This document shows positions 50,218 to 61,975 of a DNA stretch of 64,000 nt, piece after piece. Under the pieces are notes generated by a model, which did no database searches, had not been told where the DNA came from, and worked only from the letters and a program-made list of their open reading frames with translations. Each line of letters begins with the position of its first letter. Positions within the stretch are counted from its first letter, which is position 1. A program made the translations under genes and the position numbers. This stretch comes from Cryptomeria japonica (Eukaryota; Streptophyta; Pinopsida; Cupressales; Cupressaceae): contig NC_081407.1 of assembly GCF_030272615.1 (NCBI RefSeq), forward strand, positions 263,426,574 to 263,490,573, given 5' to 3'.

Positions 50218-52104
50218 TTGACATTATGTACTCAGCCTGAGGGCCATACATAGGATAGACAGTCCAATTTTGTACTCTGATATTATTTTATTTTTATTTT
50301 TTGATATATGATATGATATGCAGCTATATGATGGGATGCTATGTGTTATGGCTTATGTTTACTTTCCATGTATGGATGTCTTATGCACTGTCTATGTACT
50401 ATCTTTGGAACATGTGTGAATGTTGTTTATCTTATTGATGCATTTATAAGATGAAATGGATAAAATGCTTTGTATGGGCCTCATATAATGCAAATGTACT
50501 AACCAATGGATGCAGGATGTAGCTTATTTTTTTATTATTATTTTTTTTTGAAAATCGGAGAACTAGACCAAACGGACTGCCAAGACTAATGGAAGAAATG
50601 TTAGTAAGAAGAAATTAGACAGAGGACAGTTAGAGATGAAGGAAAACTTGCTTTCACAAATGCACATAAGTAGGTGAGAACCTTTATTTATTGTAGCAAA
50701 GAAAATGTAGAGCATCATGGCATTGAAGGCCAGAGCTGGAACGCAACCCCTTTTGCAAAAGATAGACACATCACACACAAGGAATGAGTGAAGCATCCTA
50801 GGTTACATACATCAAGGGTCGAGGTATGTGCGGTGTTCACAAAGTGAACATACTTATCATAGACACCCAATGATATAGTTGCCCAGTTTATGACAAACAT
50901 TCCACAAACATCAAACACAACAAAAAAAAGGAAAGGGACCATGAACCATCCCGGTCACTCTAAATCACTCAGTGACATCATCGAGCAACATAGAAACATG
51001 ATTGAAGCCAAAGATAAATCAGTAAAAAGATAAGATGCACAAATTCAACCAAGTCAAACAAACAGTTTGATTGTCATTGTCAAAAGTGGAAAACAAGAAT
51101 GATCATGCTATCTCGTTTCAGGGAATGCAGTACCTCGTCAAAGATAGGACACAATCTGGTTTCAAGTATGCCACACCTTGTATAAGACCCATGATAATGT
51201 TGACAAGGACCAATAGTAATGTTGATGCTATTTTGATTGATGTGACAACTGTGATCAGGTTGAATGCTTGCTTGGTCGAACAATTTATCTGTTAACGCGT
51301 GATTTCATTAAATCACAATGTTTGATTGATTGTCGTTAGATGTATGCTCAACAATCTGTCTATGCACAAAGGGGACCATTTATTGACAAAATGCAAAATG
51401 CCAAAGAAATTATTTTTGGATTTTGATGTTTTTCACTTTGTAGGAATTTCGAGTTTTTTACAATTTTTTTGTTCATTTTTCAGGACTTTATTTGACTTTT
51501 TAGGGATTTTTTAAGGACATTATTTGATTTTTAGGGATTTTGTCAGGATAGTATATGATAAGAAAGCTTCAGTCTACACGCAGCAATAACTCTAGTAATT
51601 GATCATGACAAGGGGTGTGCACCCAATGAAAATTTGAAAGACATATACAGTGACCAGGACCAAAACATATGCATAAGGACTGGAAACCTGAGTATGCAAG
51701 ACAATGATGTTGACCAATCACAGGCCTAGAATAGAACATTGGGTCAGGGTAAGGATAATCATGATAAACCTGTAGGGGGGAAAGTACAACTAGGAGTCAT
51801 GATAGATAACAGAGCAATGGTCTTTTATACATGGCGCCTATTTGCCAGGTTTTCACCATGGTACTTGCCCAAAGTGCCTATTTGCCAGGTTTTCACTAGA
51901 GGGCGAATTATTTTTCTTTACTTTTTTTTTTCTCTTCTTTTCAATTTTTCACTTTTTTGATTTTTTTGTATTTTTGAGCTTTTGATTTTTTATTTTTTTT
52001 TTACTTTTTGATTTTTTTTTTGTTTTTGAGCTTTTTTATTTTTTTTTATTTTTTTTCAAGATCATATTGAAGAATTGCTAACAAAAAAACTATGCCCAGT
52101 ACTT
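50218..52104. other. Complex E noncoding region between PMD and pol
   Basis: 1.9 kb without a gene. 51400-52060 is T-rich with GATTTTT/GACTTTT words. A 40-bp direct repeat (GCCTATTTGCCAGGTTTTCA) starts at 51836 and 51876. 50550-50950 contains no recognised feature. Confidence 0.5.
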
Positions 52105-55100
52105 TCAAAGGTGCATGCTATTTACAGGATCCAATAGAGGTTCACCATCTGGGGTTGCAAGCTGATATGCCCCTGAACCATAGGGTGCAGTAACTATGAA
52201 AGGCCCAACCCAATTAGGCTCAAATTTTCCTTTGATGATGTCAGTAGATTGTGTATTCTTTGGGTTCACCTTTAGGACCAAATCTCCCACTTCGTAGTGT
52301 CGCCCTTTGACCTTCTTATTATAAGAGCAACGGAGATGGTTTTGATATGCTTGCAAATGTGTTAGGGATGTCTGACATTTCTCATCTAACATCTCAAGCT
52401 GATGCAGCCTAGAGACTCTGTGTGTCTCATCATCAATCAAATGTTGGAGGGAAACATGCAAAGAGGGAATTTCCACTTCCAAGGGTAAAATGGCTTCCGC
52501 ACCATACACCAAGGAATAAGGTGTTGCACCAGTAGGTGTGCAGATGGAAGTGCGATAAGCCCATAGTGTTGGATTCAACTATACATGCCAATCTCGACCA
52601 GAGTCATTGACAACCTTTTTCAAGATCTTAATGATGGTTTTATCTGATGCTTGAGCTTGACCATTACTTTGTGGATAGTAAGGACTAGAGAAACGGTGTT
52701 GGATGTGAAACTTTTCATAGAGTTCCTTAACATCTTTATTTTTGAATGGACAGCCATTATCTGTGACTATTGCAAGGGGAACCCCATATTTGCATATGAT
52801 ATAATTTAGTAGAAACTTTAAAATTTGAACACTAGTGATATAGGTCATAGGGATAGCCTCAATCCATTTTGTAAAGTAATCTGTGGTTGTGATGATGAAT
52901 TTGTGTCTGTTTACAGATGTCGGGTGAATCTTGCCAATAAGATCCAATCCCCATTGAGAAAAGGGCCATGGAGATATGACAAAGTGAAGTTCTTGAGCTG
53001 GTACATGAATGTAATTTCTGTGTATTTGACATTTGTAGCATTTCTTGACAAAATCATGAGCATCATTTTCCATGGTGGGTCAATAATATCTAGCACGAAC
53101 CAACTTTTTAGCTAGACTCAGACCATTGAAATGGCCCCCACATATACCATCATGAACCTCGTATAAAGCCGTTTGTGCCTTGTCAAAATCCAAACACCTG
53201 AGGAGGGTGTGGTCAAAGGAACAATGGTAAAGGGTGTCTGCGATGATGACATATTTGGCAGTTTGGCATATGAAGGCTCGACATTGGTTAGAGGAAAGGT
53301 TAGGTGGTAAGGTTTGGGATTTCAAATACCGATAGATGTCATTGTACCATGGGGAATTAGGACCAACAAGAACACACATCACATCTGCTGTTGAAATTTC
53401 AAAAGAAGGCACCAGCAACTATTCGACCAAAAATTCACATCTGTCCATATTGTGGGGCATATTTAACATGGAAGCAATAGTTGCCATAGCATCTGTTGAC
53501 TTGTTTTGAATTCTTGGAACTTGATTGAAATGGATATTAGTAAATTTTGTCTTGAATAAATCCACCATATGCTTGTAGGGAAGAAGTTTTTCATGTTTTG
53601 TTTCATAGTCATCATTCACTTGACAGATGACTAACTGGGAATCTCCATAGACTTGCAAATGTGTAATGTTCCATTGGATTGCTATTCTGAGTCTTGTGAC
53701 CACAGCTTCGTATTCTACAATATTATTGGTGTAATGGAAAGTGATCCTATATGACTTTGGGATAGCATCTCCTTGAGGGGTGACAAATAATATACTTGCT
53801 CCTGAGCCATACTTTGTGTGAGATCCATCAAAGTATAATTGCCATTCCTTAGAAGAAGTAAGAGCAAATACTGATTCATCAGGGAAATCTGTCAACATTG
53901 GATGATCATCATGAATAGGTGCCTCTACAAGTTGATCTGCTATGATTTGTCCTTTTATTGTCTTTCTCTCAATGTACTCAATATCAAACTCACTTAGGAT
54001 CATAACCCACTTTGTCAGGCAACCTGTCAAAGTTGCCCTGCTAAGCAAGTATTTCAAGGGATCAATTTTGCAACTAGCAATGTTTGATGATTTAACATAT
54101 AGTGTCGAAGCTTTTGTGTTGCAAATACCACTGCTAAACATGCCCATTCAATAGTTGAATAATTCAATTCATATCCCACTAGTGTCTGACTGATATAATA
54201 AATAGCTCGTTCTTTGCCTTTCTCATCTTGTTGGGCTAAGAGAGCTCCTAGTGCCATTTCAGTTGTAGAGATATACAATATGAATGGCTTCCCTACTATA
54301 GGAGGCATTAGAATAGGTGGTGACATCAGATAATCCTTGAGAGTTTGAAATGCTAGTTGACATTTCTCTATCCATTTAAAAGTGACACCTTTATGCAATA
54401 AATGTTGGAAGGGATGACATTTGTCTGCCAAGTGAGCTATAAACCGGCGGATTGACTGTAACTTCCCTTGCAGACTTCTTAGTTGATGAAGATTGGAAGG
54501 AGGAGGCATATCCATTATTACTTTAACTTTTTCTAGGTCTACTCTATGCCTCTATGAGAAACAATGTACCCTAATAATTTGCTAGTTGTGACACCAAAGA
54601 CACATTTCTATGGGTTGAGTCTGAGCTTATAGGTTTCCATTCAATCAAAGATTGGGCCAATGATGGCTAGATGACTATCTCTTGTGACGGATTTGCATAA
54701 TAGGTCATTAACATAGTCTTCCATCAAAGTATGTATAAAATCATGGAAAATTGTTGTCATAGCTCTTTGATATGTTGCTCCAACATTTTTAAGGCCAAAG
54801 GGCATCACATTCCAGCAGTAGGTACCCTAAGCACATGTGAATGCAGTCTTATGTTGATCTTCAGGAGAAATGCAAATTTGATTATATCTAGAAAAACCAT
54901 CCATCAATGATAGCATCTCATATCCGGAAGTCATGTCAACTATGATGTCTATATTTGGCAGTGGAAAGTCATCTTTAGGGCATGCTTTATTGAGATCCCT
55001 AAAATCCATACAGATTCTGATGCCCCCAGTTACTTTGCTAACTAGTACCAAATTTGAAATCCAATCTGCATAATCAATTGGTCTGATAAAGCCCACATCT

Positions 55101-56742
55101 AATAATTTTTTGAGTTCTACTTTGACTAAGAGAGCCACCTGGGGATGCATCTTTCTGAGTTTTTGTTTGACGGGCTTGGCATCTAGTTTTAATGGCAAGT
55201 GATGAAGGACTAATTATGGATCAAGGCTAGGCATATCTGCATAAGACCATGCAAAATTGATCTTCTTCTCGAGAAAGAAATTGACAAAATCTATCTTTTC
55301 TTGTTTTGATAGAGAAGCAGCGAAATGAATGACCTTAGGGTTGTCAGGTGTACCCAAATTTATCTCTTCGGTCATTTCCACAAGCAATGTTGATTTATCC
55401 TGACTTGACAAGGGTATGTCCAATCTTCCACCTTTGGGCACCTCAGAGAGGTTTTCACCCGTAGGTACGTCTTTTATTTTTACTTTTCCTTGATCAGAGA
55501 GTGCCTTACGGTTTTCACTCAAAGACCCATTATTTTGATTTTTTACTTTTTCTTTTTCTTTTTCATTTTTATGACTAGAAGATGGAGTTGACTCCCCAAA
55601 ATATGTTGTAGAATCTAAATCAATAGAAAACCCTGCCTTATGATCGCCTTGTGGTATGCCTTCCCGTAGTCCAAGGAATTTTGCAATTGCTTCGTCATTT
55701 TGAAAACAATCCAATTTGAGTGGTTCTCGTTGGTCATGTTGGATAAGCTGTGGATAGACAAGGGGCATGTCATCATCGGTTTCAGGGAGAGTTAGGGCTG
55801 AGATGGTAAGGATAAAAATATCTGTGGTATCACTATCTAAACTGCTCGTATCTGATTCGGAGCTTGGGTCCCAGAATGACTCTATCTAAGCATTAGGACA
55901 CATTTTGGGAGGGGGAGTTATTTCATGTTTGTCGTCCATGGGCAAATCATCAGGGTCAAGGAAAACATTTTCAAGGGCATAGGACCTAGAAGAAAAGGAA
56001 CTCCACTCCCATTCATTGGAATTAGTTTCAGGTTGGATATCCTCAGGTGTTGTTTCATCATCAGAGTCACACCCCTTTCCACACGTGGTCACTTTGGTAG
56101 ACGAGGTTCCAATTTGCAATGGTACAAAACCTAACTCTAAAGTTGGATGTCACATCTTAGGTATAATAGGTTCTAGTCTTCCTTTCTTGTCAAGGCCCAA
56201 ACCACTGCAGCCATCATATCCCTTTTTCTGCATTATAGTAAACCCTTTTCCATACTGCTCCATTGGCAATTTGATAAGTGGTGTATCAGTTTGATCCTTA
56301 TAAAGCCAATCTGTTACATCATCATCCAAAGTTTCCTTGTTAAGTTCACCCCATTTTGTAAATGTAGTGGGGGGCTGATATTGAATGACTGTCTTAGGTT
56401 CCTTTTGTAACAAATGTGGTTTGCCATGTGATTTTGGAGATATTGGTAAATTCCCAATGAGGAATGTTTGAGCCATTGAATACTCTCTGCATCCTTGGTC
56501 CTGTATCTTCAATTTACCTTTGACAACATCTAACAACTTATTAGGATCCACATAATTATGTAAGTGGGCCTCTCTATTGACTGGGACTTGTTGCTGCGGG
56601 GAATCCTTTAGATTAGCACAAAATTGAAATGGATTACGATCTCCTAGAATTGTTATCTCAGTCCCATTGTAAGGATATTTTAAACACTGATGATAAGTAG
56701 ATGGAACTGCTTTCATTGTGTGGATCCATAGATAGTCCCCTC
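52105..56742 (-). pseudogene. pol: Tat/Ogre-type pol with two RNase H domains
   Basis: Begins inside the end of protease (WIHTMKAVPSTYHQCLKYPY). A glycine-rich segment follows (YDGCSGLGLDKKGRLEPI), then reverse transcriptase (RICMDFRDLNKACPKDDFPL, MPFGLKNVGATYQRAM), a first RNase H (LRHYMLNH), a second archaeal-type RNase H (WQLYFDGSHTK, VEYEAV, GDSQLVICQV, STDAMA), and integrase (WGLDLIGKI, IVTDNGCPFKN). Two frameshifts lie near 54520-54820 and 54100. The reverse transcriptase site reads YVNDLL in place of the usual YVDD, and the integrase Glu is replaced by Gln (SNGQAQASDK). Having a second RNase H is diagnostic of Tat-lineage elements. Protease catalytic part and gag are missing on this side. 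Confidence 0.88.
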
Positions 56743-57256
56743 TATCACCATCCGCTCTAGCACTCTTCCCCATCCAATAGGGAATCCATGTCCTCGTCTG
56801 TCACCTACCAATAGGCATGCCATAACCACTGCTATCACCACATATCACTGATCATACTCTACTGCCATGGTCTCCTAGCAGATCTCCCTCTCTATGATAT
56901 CAAGGTCATCTACGTCGCACTTGAATAATCTACACAAAGAGTCTCTCCCTGTCGCTAAGTCATACACCACCATCTCCCCATGAATCAGAATGCGAAGGAT
57001 ATGCCACACATCCTCTAGTGTCACAGTCGCCTCTCCAGTCAGAAGTTGGAAAGAGAAAGTCTCTGAATGCCATCGCTCTGCCAATCCAGTGAGAAGTCAC
57101 GTGTTTGCCCTAATCTTAGGCATGTACATAATGTAGTATAATCCAAGTCTTGCTAATGTGTCTTTGCCAGTACTCCTGAGTCTGTATCACAACATGAAGC
57201 AGTCGGGTTTGTTCTCCTGTGTGATCAATGGATACTGTCGACTCTGCATTACAATT
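56743..57256 (-). pseudogene. Truncated second PMD gene copy
   Basis: Matches 48255-48765 in inverse (AERWHSETFSFQLLTGEA, VTLEDVWHILRILIHGEMV). It has more stops than the left copy (TAG and TGA at several places) and ends at the joint with pol at about 56742. The rest of PMD, including the acidic and basic tail, is absent. Confidence 0.8.
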
Positions 57257-58079
57257 GGGGCACAATTTGTCAATTTTAGGTTTTTTTTCCTAAGGGTTGC
57301 ATTTCCTTGTTTCATGCACCAATCAAGGTTTTCTTATCTATTTTTGACCTAACCTACCCTTATCCCTCTTTTGAGGATCATCTATGCACTGCTTTCAGTC
57401 AAACTATACTCATAAGTGCACAATTGCGCTTGTGCACACTATCTTGCGCTTGTGCAACATCAAGCTGCACCTATGTACCTTACACAGGCATAGAACATCA
57501 CTACACAGGCACAGACTGCGCCCACACAGGCACAGATCTGCATTTTTCCCTCCCTTGTGGGCCCCGCAATGTCCCACAATCAAGCAAAATTCATGAAATT
57601 GGACATATGGGCTTTTGAGCTACATACTACTGATCCTGTGTCATCTGGTCGTCTATAGATGCATACATGTTCCCCAAGGTGATCTGCCATTGGAATGTTT
57701 GCCATCTCTCTACAAGGGTCCTTTTTCCCGAGCAACAACTCCTCCACTTTGGCTAGTGCAAATGAACTCTTTTCCTTCTCCTTGTCTCTTATATAGATCT
57801 TTGTCAGTACCTAGATGGACATGCATGCTCTCCATCTTATGATGGTCATGGTCTTTTGCACCTTCCATTGCTTGTCCTTTGTGCATCCGACCTTCGATTT
57901 TTGATCTGTTCAAACCTATCATCTTTTGTCATTCTTATCGATCACTTGGCCTCTTTTCTGGATTTTTCTAGCCAATTCCTCAAGGGGGCATGCATATGTC
58001 ATTTTTATTGTCTGGGGAATTTTCATTATTATTCTTTGAAACAACACTTAGAATTGCATTGTCTCAAAGAGGGGCAAAA
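57257..58079. other. Complex E spacer between truncated PMD and right LTR
   Basis: Inverted counterpart of 47425-48254, about 85% identical by eye. Ends with the polypurine tract CAAAGAGGGGCAAAA (58065-58079) of the right LTR. No gene. Confidence 0.6.
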
Positions 58080-59333
58080 TGTAGACATCTAAAAATGGTC
58101 AATGCTTGTGGAGTCATACTTTAACATTTGCGCATTGTCTTATTTTAGGGTTCTTGCATCGCATTAACATTTCTTCTATGCTGTGTACTTGGTCTTTATC
58201 ATTTGCGAGCATCAAGTCCTTCTTTTTCATTCCTCATTATTATAGCTTTCAAATTAGGTCTTGTTGATAGCAATCTTCAGTCATGAGTTTGGTCGATCTT
58301 ATCCTGTCGCATCATGGTGTGTGCTCATTTATCATCATTTTGGACATCGTCAATCCTAATCAATATTAGAATTAGGGTTTTGTCCTCTTGTCAATCTTTC
58401 AATCATCTTTAGCTTGTTAGTAATCATTTGCGATTATCAACTTGTCAATCTCGTCATTTTGCGATTGATTCATCATCGATCCTTGTCCTTGTCAATCTTG
58501 TCATTTTGTGATCGATTTGTCATTGATCCTTGTCCTTTTCAATCATGTCAATTTGGATCGATTAGTCATTGTTCCTCGTCAATTGGCACCTATCAATTTG
58601 ATCTCCTTGTCAATCTTGGTCAATTTGTCATTGATTTTTGTCAACCAATCTCATCCATTTATCAACATTGGTCCTTTCTCCTAATTCCTAATTTCTATTT
58701 CTCCTATTTTCTTTAATTTTTCTAATATTTCCCCTAATTTCATTCTCTCATTTTCTCCTATGTTTATGCTTCCATTTTTTGCAATCATGGAGGCTATTTT
58801 CTCTCTTCCCTTTTGTCATGGGAATGGCATTTCAATCTTGTCATAATTTGTCATACATCTTGCATAGCAACTTGTCATAATTTGTGCATAATTTGTCATA
58901 CACCTTGCATAGAAAATGTCACACATTTGTCATAATTTTGCCATTCTTGATTTGAATTTCCTTTCAAATCTCTTCATGCTAATCTTGTCCTCTCTCCAAT
59001 TTGTCTATAAATTGGATGATTTTCTTCAATGAAAAGGGGAATCAATCACATTTTTGAGTAACCTTATGCTGTGAATTTCATCTCTCAACAACTTGTTTTC
59101 CACTTGCATTTTGCACTTGTAGGTGAGATCCACATCAAATTTGAAGGTGAAAGAAGAACAATGGAGCCAAATGAAGGAGATATCTGTGTCGGTTTGCTTC
59201 AATTTCATTTGATTTGAATATCTTATCTTTATGTCTTGATTGATTGGATTTAGGATTGCTTTCATAGTAGCTTTAGGTTTTGTGGTTGTCCTAATTGCTA
59301 TTGTTTTGATGATTTTCAATTTCCTGATCTACA
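58080..59333 (+). repeat. Complex E right LTR
   Basis: 1254 bp, TGTAGACATC to CTGATCTACA, intact TG and CA ends. TATA box TATAAATT at 59006-59013. Counterpart of 46170-47424 in inverse. Confidence 0.88.
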
Positions 59334-59338
59334 TTTTC

Positions 59339-59357
59339 TGGTGAACCCAATAGTGAC
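59339..59357 (+). promoter_or_regulatory. Complex E right primer binding site
   Basis: TGGTGAACCCAATAGTGAC, five bases after the LTR end. It starts with TGG as needed for tRNA priming; I cannot name the tRNA with confidence. Confidence 0.6.
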
Positions 59358-60257
59358 AACACAAACAATTCAGGGTACAAAAATAGATTTTGGTACAAAA
59401 ACAAGAATGTCACTAATGATGGAGTTGTCGACACAAGAGCAGTGAATGCAAATCAACCCAAGTTCATGATAAAAAAATTGAGTGCTCCTAATATGTCAGC
59501 TATGCAACAAAATCAGACACAAGCAAGCAATGTTATTCAATAACCGCAATACCAATAGTATAATCAACAACAAGGTCAGCAACAAAACTAGCAACAAAAA
59601 CCTTTCAGATCAAGGGATGGGCCTCCTCGATAGTTTACGCCATTGGGAGAGCCTATTGAGTCAGTAATGAAGCAATTGATACAAGCAAATTTTATCTAGT
59701 TACCAGATGTCAAGGAAGAACCATTGGTAAAGCCACATTGGTGGAATGATAATGCATATTGTGAATACCATCGGTCAAAAGGACATAAAACCACATCATG
59801 TTTTCAATTGAAACATATGATTCAAGACTTGTTAGATCAAGGAGTAATTGAGGTAGACCCACCCAATGCGACCTCTAACACTGATCATACAATTTTCAAA
59901 ACTCCTTTGCTTGATCATGACAAGGGCAAAGCATCTTCTTCAAACTCTACCCAAATAGTGAATCTTAATTATGCAAATACTAGTTATAACAATATCATCA
60001 ATTGTTTTCAAGCATCAAATGAGTATATTTCCACCATAAGAATAAAGGGACAAGGTCTTTCTTCCACAGTCACCACTCGTCGATCCAAAATAGTCCTGAA
60101 AGGAGCTCCTACAATTCCTCCCAAATCAACTCCTATGAGTCAGTATAATCTCCTAGATCTTCTAGAAAAGACACCTGCACAAATATCAATTCTTGAGTTG
60201 TTGAAAATGTCCCCTATGCATCACATAGTCCTAGATAAAGCTTCCTTTTTCTGCTAG
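59358..60257 (+). pseudogene. gag: Complex E right gag, capsid-less
   Basis: Asn/Gln-rich start, then FTPLGEPIESVMKQLIQA, a knuckle-like CEYHRSKGHKTTSC, the LKHMIQDLLDQGVIEV segment and a late part (LLDLLEKTPAQISILELLKM) that normally lies just before protease. It ends at TAG 60255-60257, next to a copia LTR fragment. In-frame TAG and TAA codons interrupt the Gln-rich part, all where CAG or CAA fits. The capsid domain expected between primer site and Gln-rich linker is absent. Function when intact: RNA binding and packaging. Confidence 0.75.
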
Positions 60258-60524
60258 TGTCAGTGGTCTGAGTGTCGGTGTAGAGTCTGATCTTGCTAGT
60301 GCCGGTGTAATGCCTTGCTGGTGCCATAGGATTGTATGGTTGCCATCAATGACAAAACATTCAATCACCTACAATGTCTCATTGGAGTGTGCATATGCCA
60401 ACAATATCATCTAATTGTGGGTAAGGTTTCCCACCATGTTTTTTCCCCTTACAGGGTTTCCACGTTAAAATGTATGTGTCATTTTTTGTGGATGTTGTTT
60501 CTCTTTCTTTTTCATGCATTCAGA
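60258..60524 (+). repeat. Fragment of a copia LTR, opposite in direction to element F
   Basis: 60420-60520 is the reverse complement, with differences, of 60690-60790 in the element F LTR (AAGGTTTCCCACCATG..., GGGTTTCCACGT, CATGCATTCAGA). It starts TGTCAGTGG at 60258 and is cut by the F LTR at 60524. Confidence 0.6.
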
Positions 60525-61590
60525 TGTTAGGTCTCAGAGACAACTAAGAGGGAGGGGGGTGAATTAGTTGTCAAATAAGTTCTAACCAAAAACAACTTAA
60601 CCAACCTTAATTCTTAATACCAGCAAACCAAACTTTATACCGATAGATAGTTTATCAATTAATTGTAGTACCGATAAAGATTAATGCATGAAACAGAAAG
60701 ACAATAACATCCACAACACATAACACCAATATTTTTACGTGGAAACCCTATAAGGGGAAAAACCACAGTGGGAAACCTTACCCAAAATCAGATGATACTA
60801 CTATAGATAGTATGCGTATACAAATGGGGTCTGCATATGCAAAAAGGCCAAGCACCTAGAGCTCACTGCTCAAACACAAATAGGAGTCACACTAACTACA
60901 ATTGAATGGTTAAATCCAATAATGATGTACTGCTCAAAATAGCATCTTCATATGCTGGATTTAGTACTAGTGTAGTTCTGATTGCCTTTACAAAAACCTT
61001 GCTTCACCTTCAAATGATGTCTATGTGTATATCTTTGCTTATTCTCGCATATACCTTCTTTTAATTCCTTATCCCAATTGCATATCGATCTTACAAATAA
61101 GATCTTACATATACACCATAACCTAAGACCAATTTTAGTAGGTTGGCTCTAAAGATATTACAATAAAATAATCACAAGTAAATAAATAACAGATGTAATA
61201 TCCAATTCAACATGTCATCTTAATACATTTACAATAACAACAATATCATCTCCAAAGCATGTCATGCTAATCTAGAATAGATGATCCTGTCGATGCTTAT
61301 TCTAGACCTATTTGCCAATAACAACAAATATGCAAACACGAATAATCCAATGAACAAATCTCCAAGAGAAAGTGTCCAAACAATGTCTTCGATATAACCA
61401 AGTGTTTTCCATGCCATTCCAAGTACCGATGAACAATATATCCTACCGATGTACCAGATATCGGTGACTGTGCATAAGGTCACTTGCTTGCCAGTGAACA
61501 TTGTCGATCCTCCAAAGTGCCAGAGTTCATAAGTGTTAAAGGTGTTGACATCAATGACAAAACCATATCAACATAGCCAAAATACCAACA
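60525..61590 (-). repeat. Element F 3' LTR
   Basis: 1066 bp, plus strand TGTTAGGTCT to AATACCAACA. Holds the GTGGAAACCCTATAAGGGGA stretch related to the A and B LTRs. No gene. Confidence 0.8.
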
Positions 61591-61975
61591 ATCTCTCCCT
61601 TTGGCATTGATGGCAACACAAGATGGAAAAACCATCAAAGTACCAAAACTAAAATGCCAAATACCAAAAACCAACAATCTCCCAAAAGAGATCATAACCA
61701 GAAATCAAAATTCAGATACAAAGAGTAATCAATCTCTCCCAAAGTAACAATCTCTCCCCCTGAGAGTAACATGTGTTCTCCTTGTGTTTTTTCATATCCA
61801 TCTCTCCCCCTTTGACATCAAATGCCAAAGTCAATACAAAAACCAGGTTCAAATACAAAATACCAACCAATTTTAGTAAACCAACTACTCCCCTTGAGAA
61901 GTAGCTCTCCTCATAAAAGCCGGAGTAAAGATTTCTTTGTTAATTCTGTCAGTTGATGAAGAAAACATCAACTGC
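61591..61975 (-). promoter_or_regulatory. Element F 3' noncoding region with polypurine tracts
   Basis: Minus strand AAAGGGAGAGATTG at 61591-61604 abuts the LTR. Further purine tracts lie at about 61749-61762 (CAGGGGGAGAG) and 61800-61812 (AAAGGGGGAGAG). No gene. Confidence 0.65.

Larger units (their letters stand above)
45861..60257. mobile_element. Complex E: rearranged Tat/Ogre-type Ty3/gypsy elements in inverted arrangement
   Basis: Two LTRs face opposite ways (46170-47424 minus, 58080-59333 plus), each with primer site and gag on its outer side and polypurine tract on its inner side. Between them lie a PMD gene (plus), a pol (minus) and a truncated second PMD copy (minus). 45861 to about 48765 and about 56743 to 59645 form an inverted repeat. 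Order from the left LTR into the interior (polypurine tract, PMD antisense, pol) is what one intact minus-strand element would have; the right part cannot belong to the same colinear element. Confidence 0.75.
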
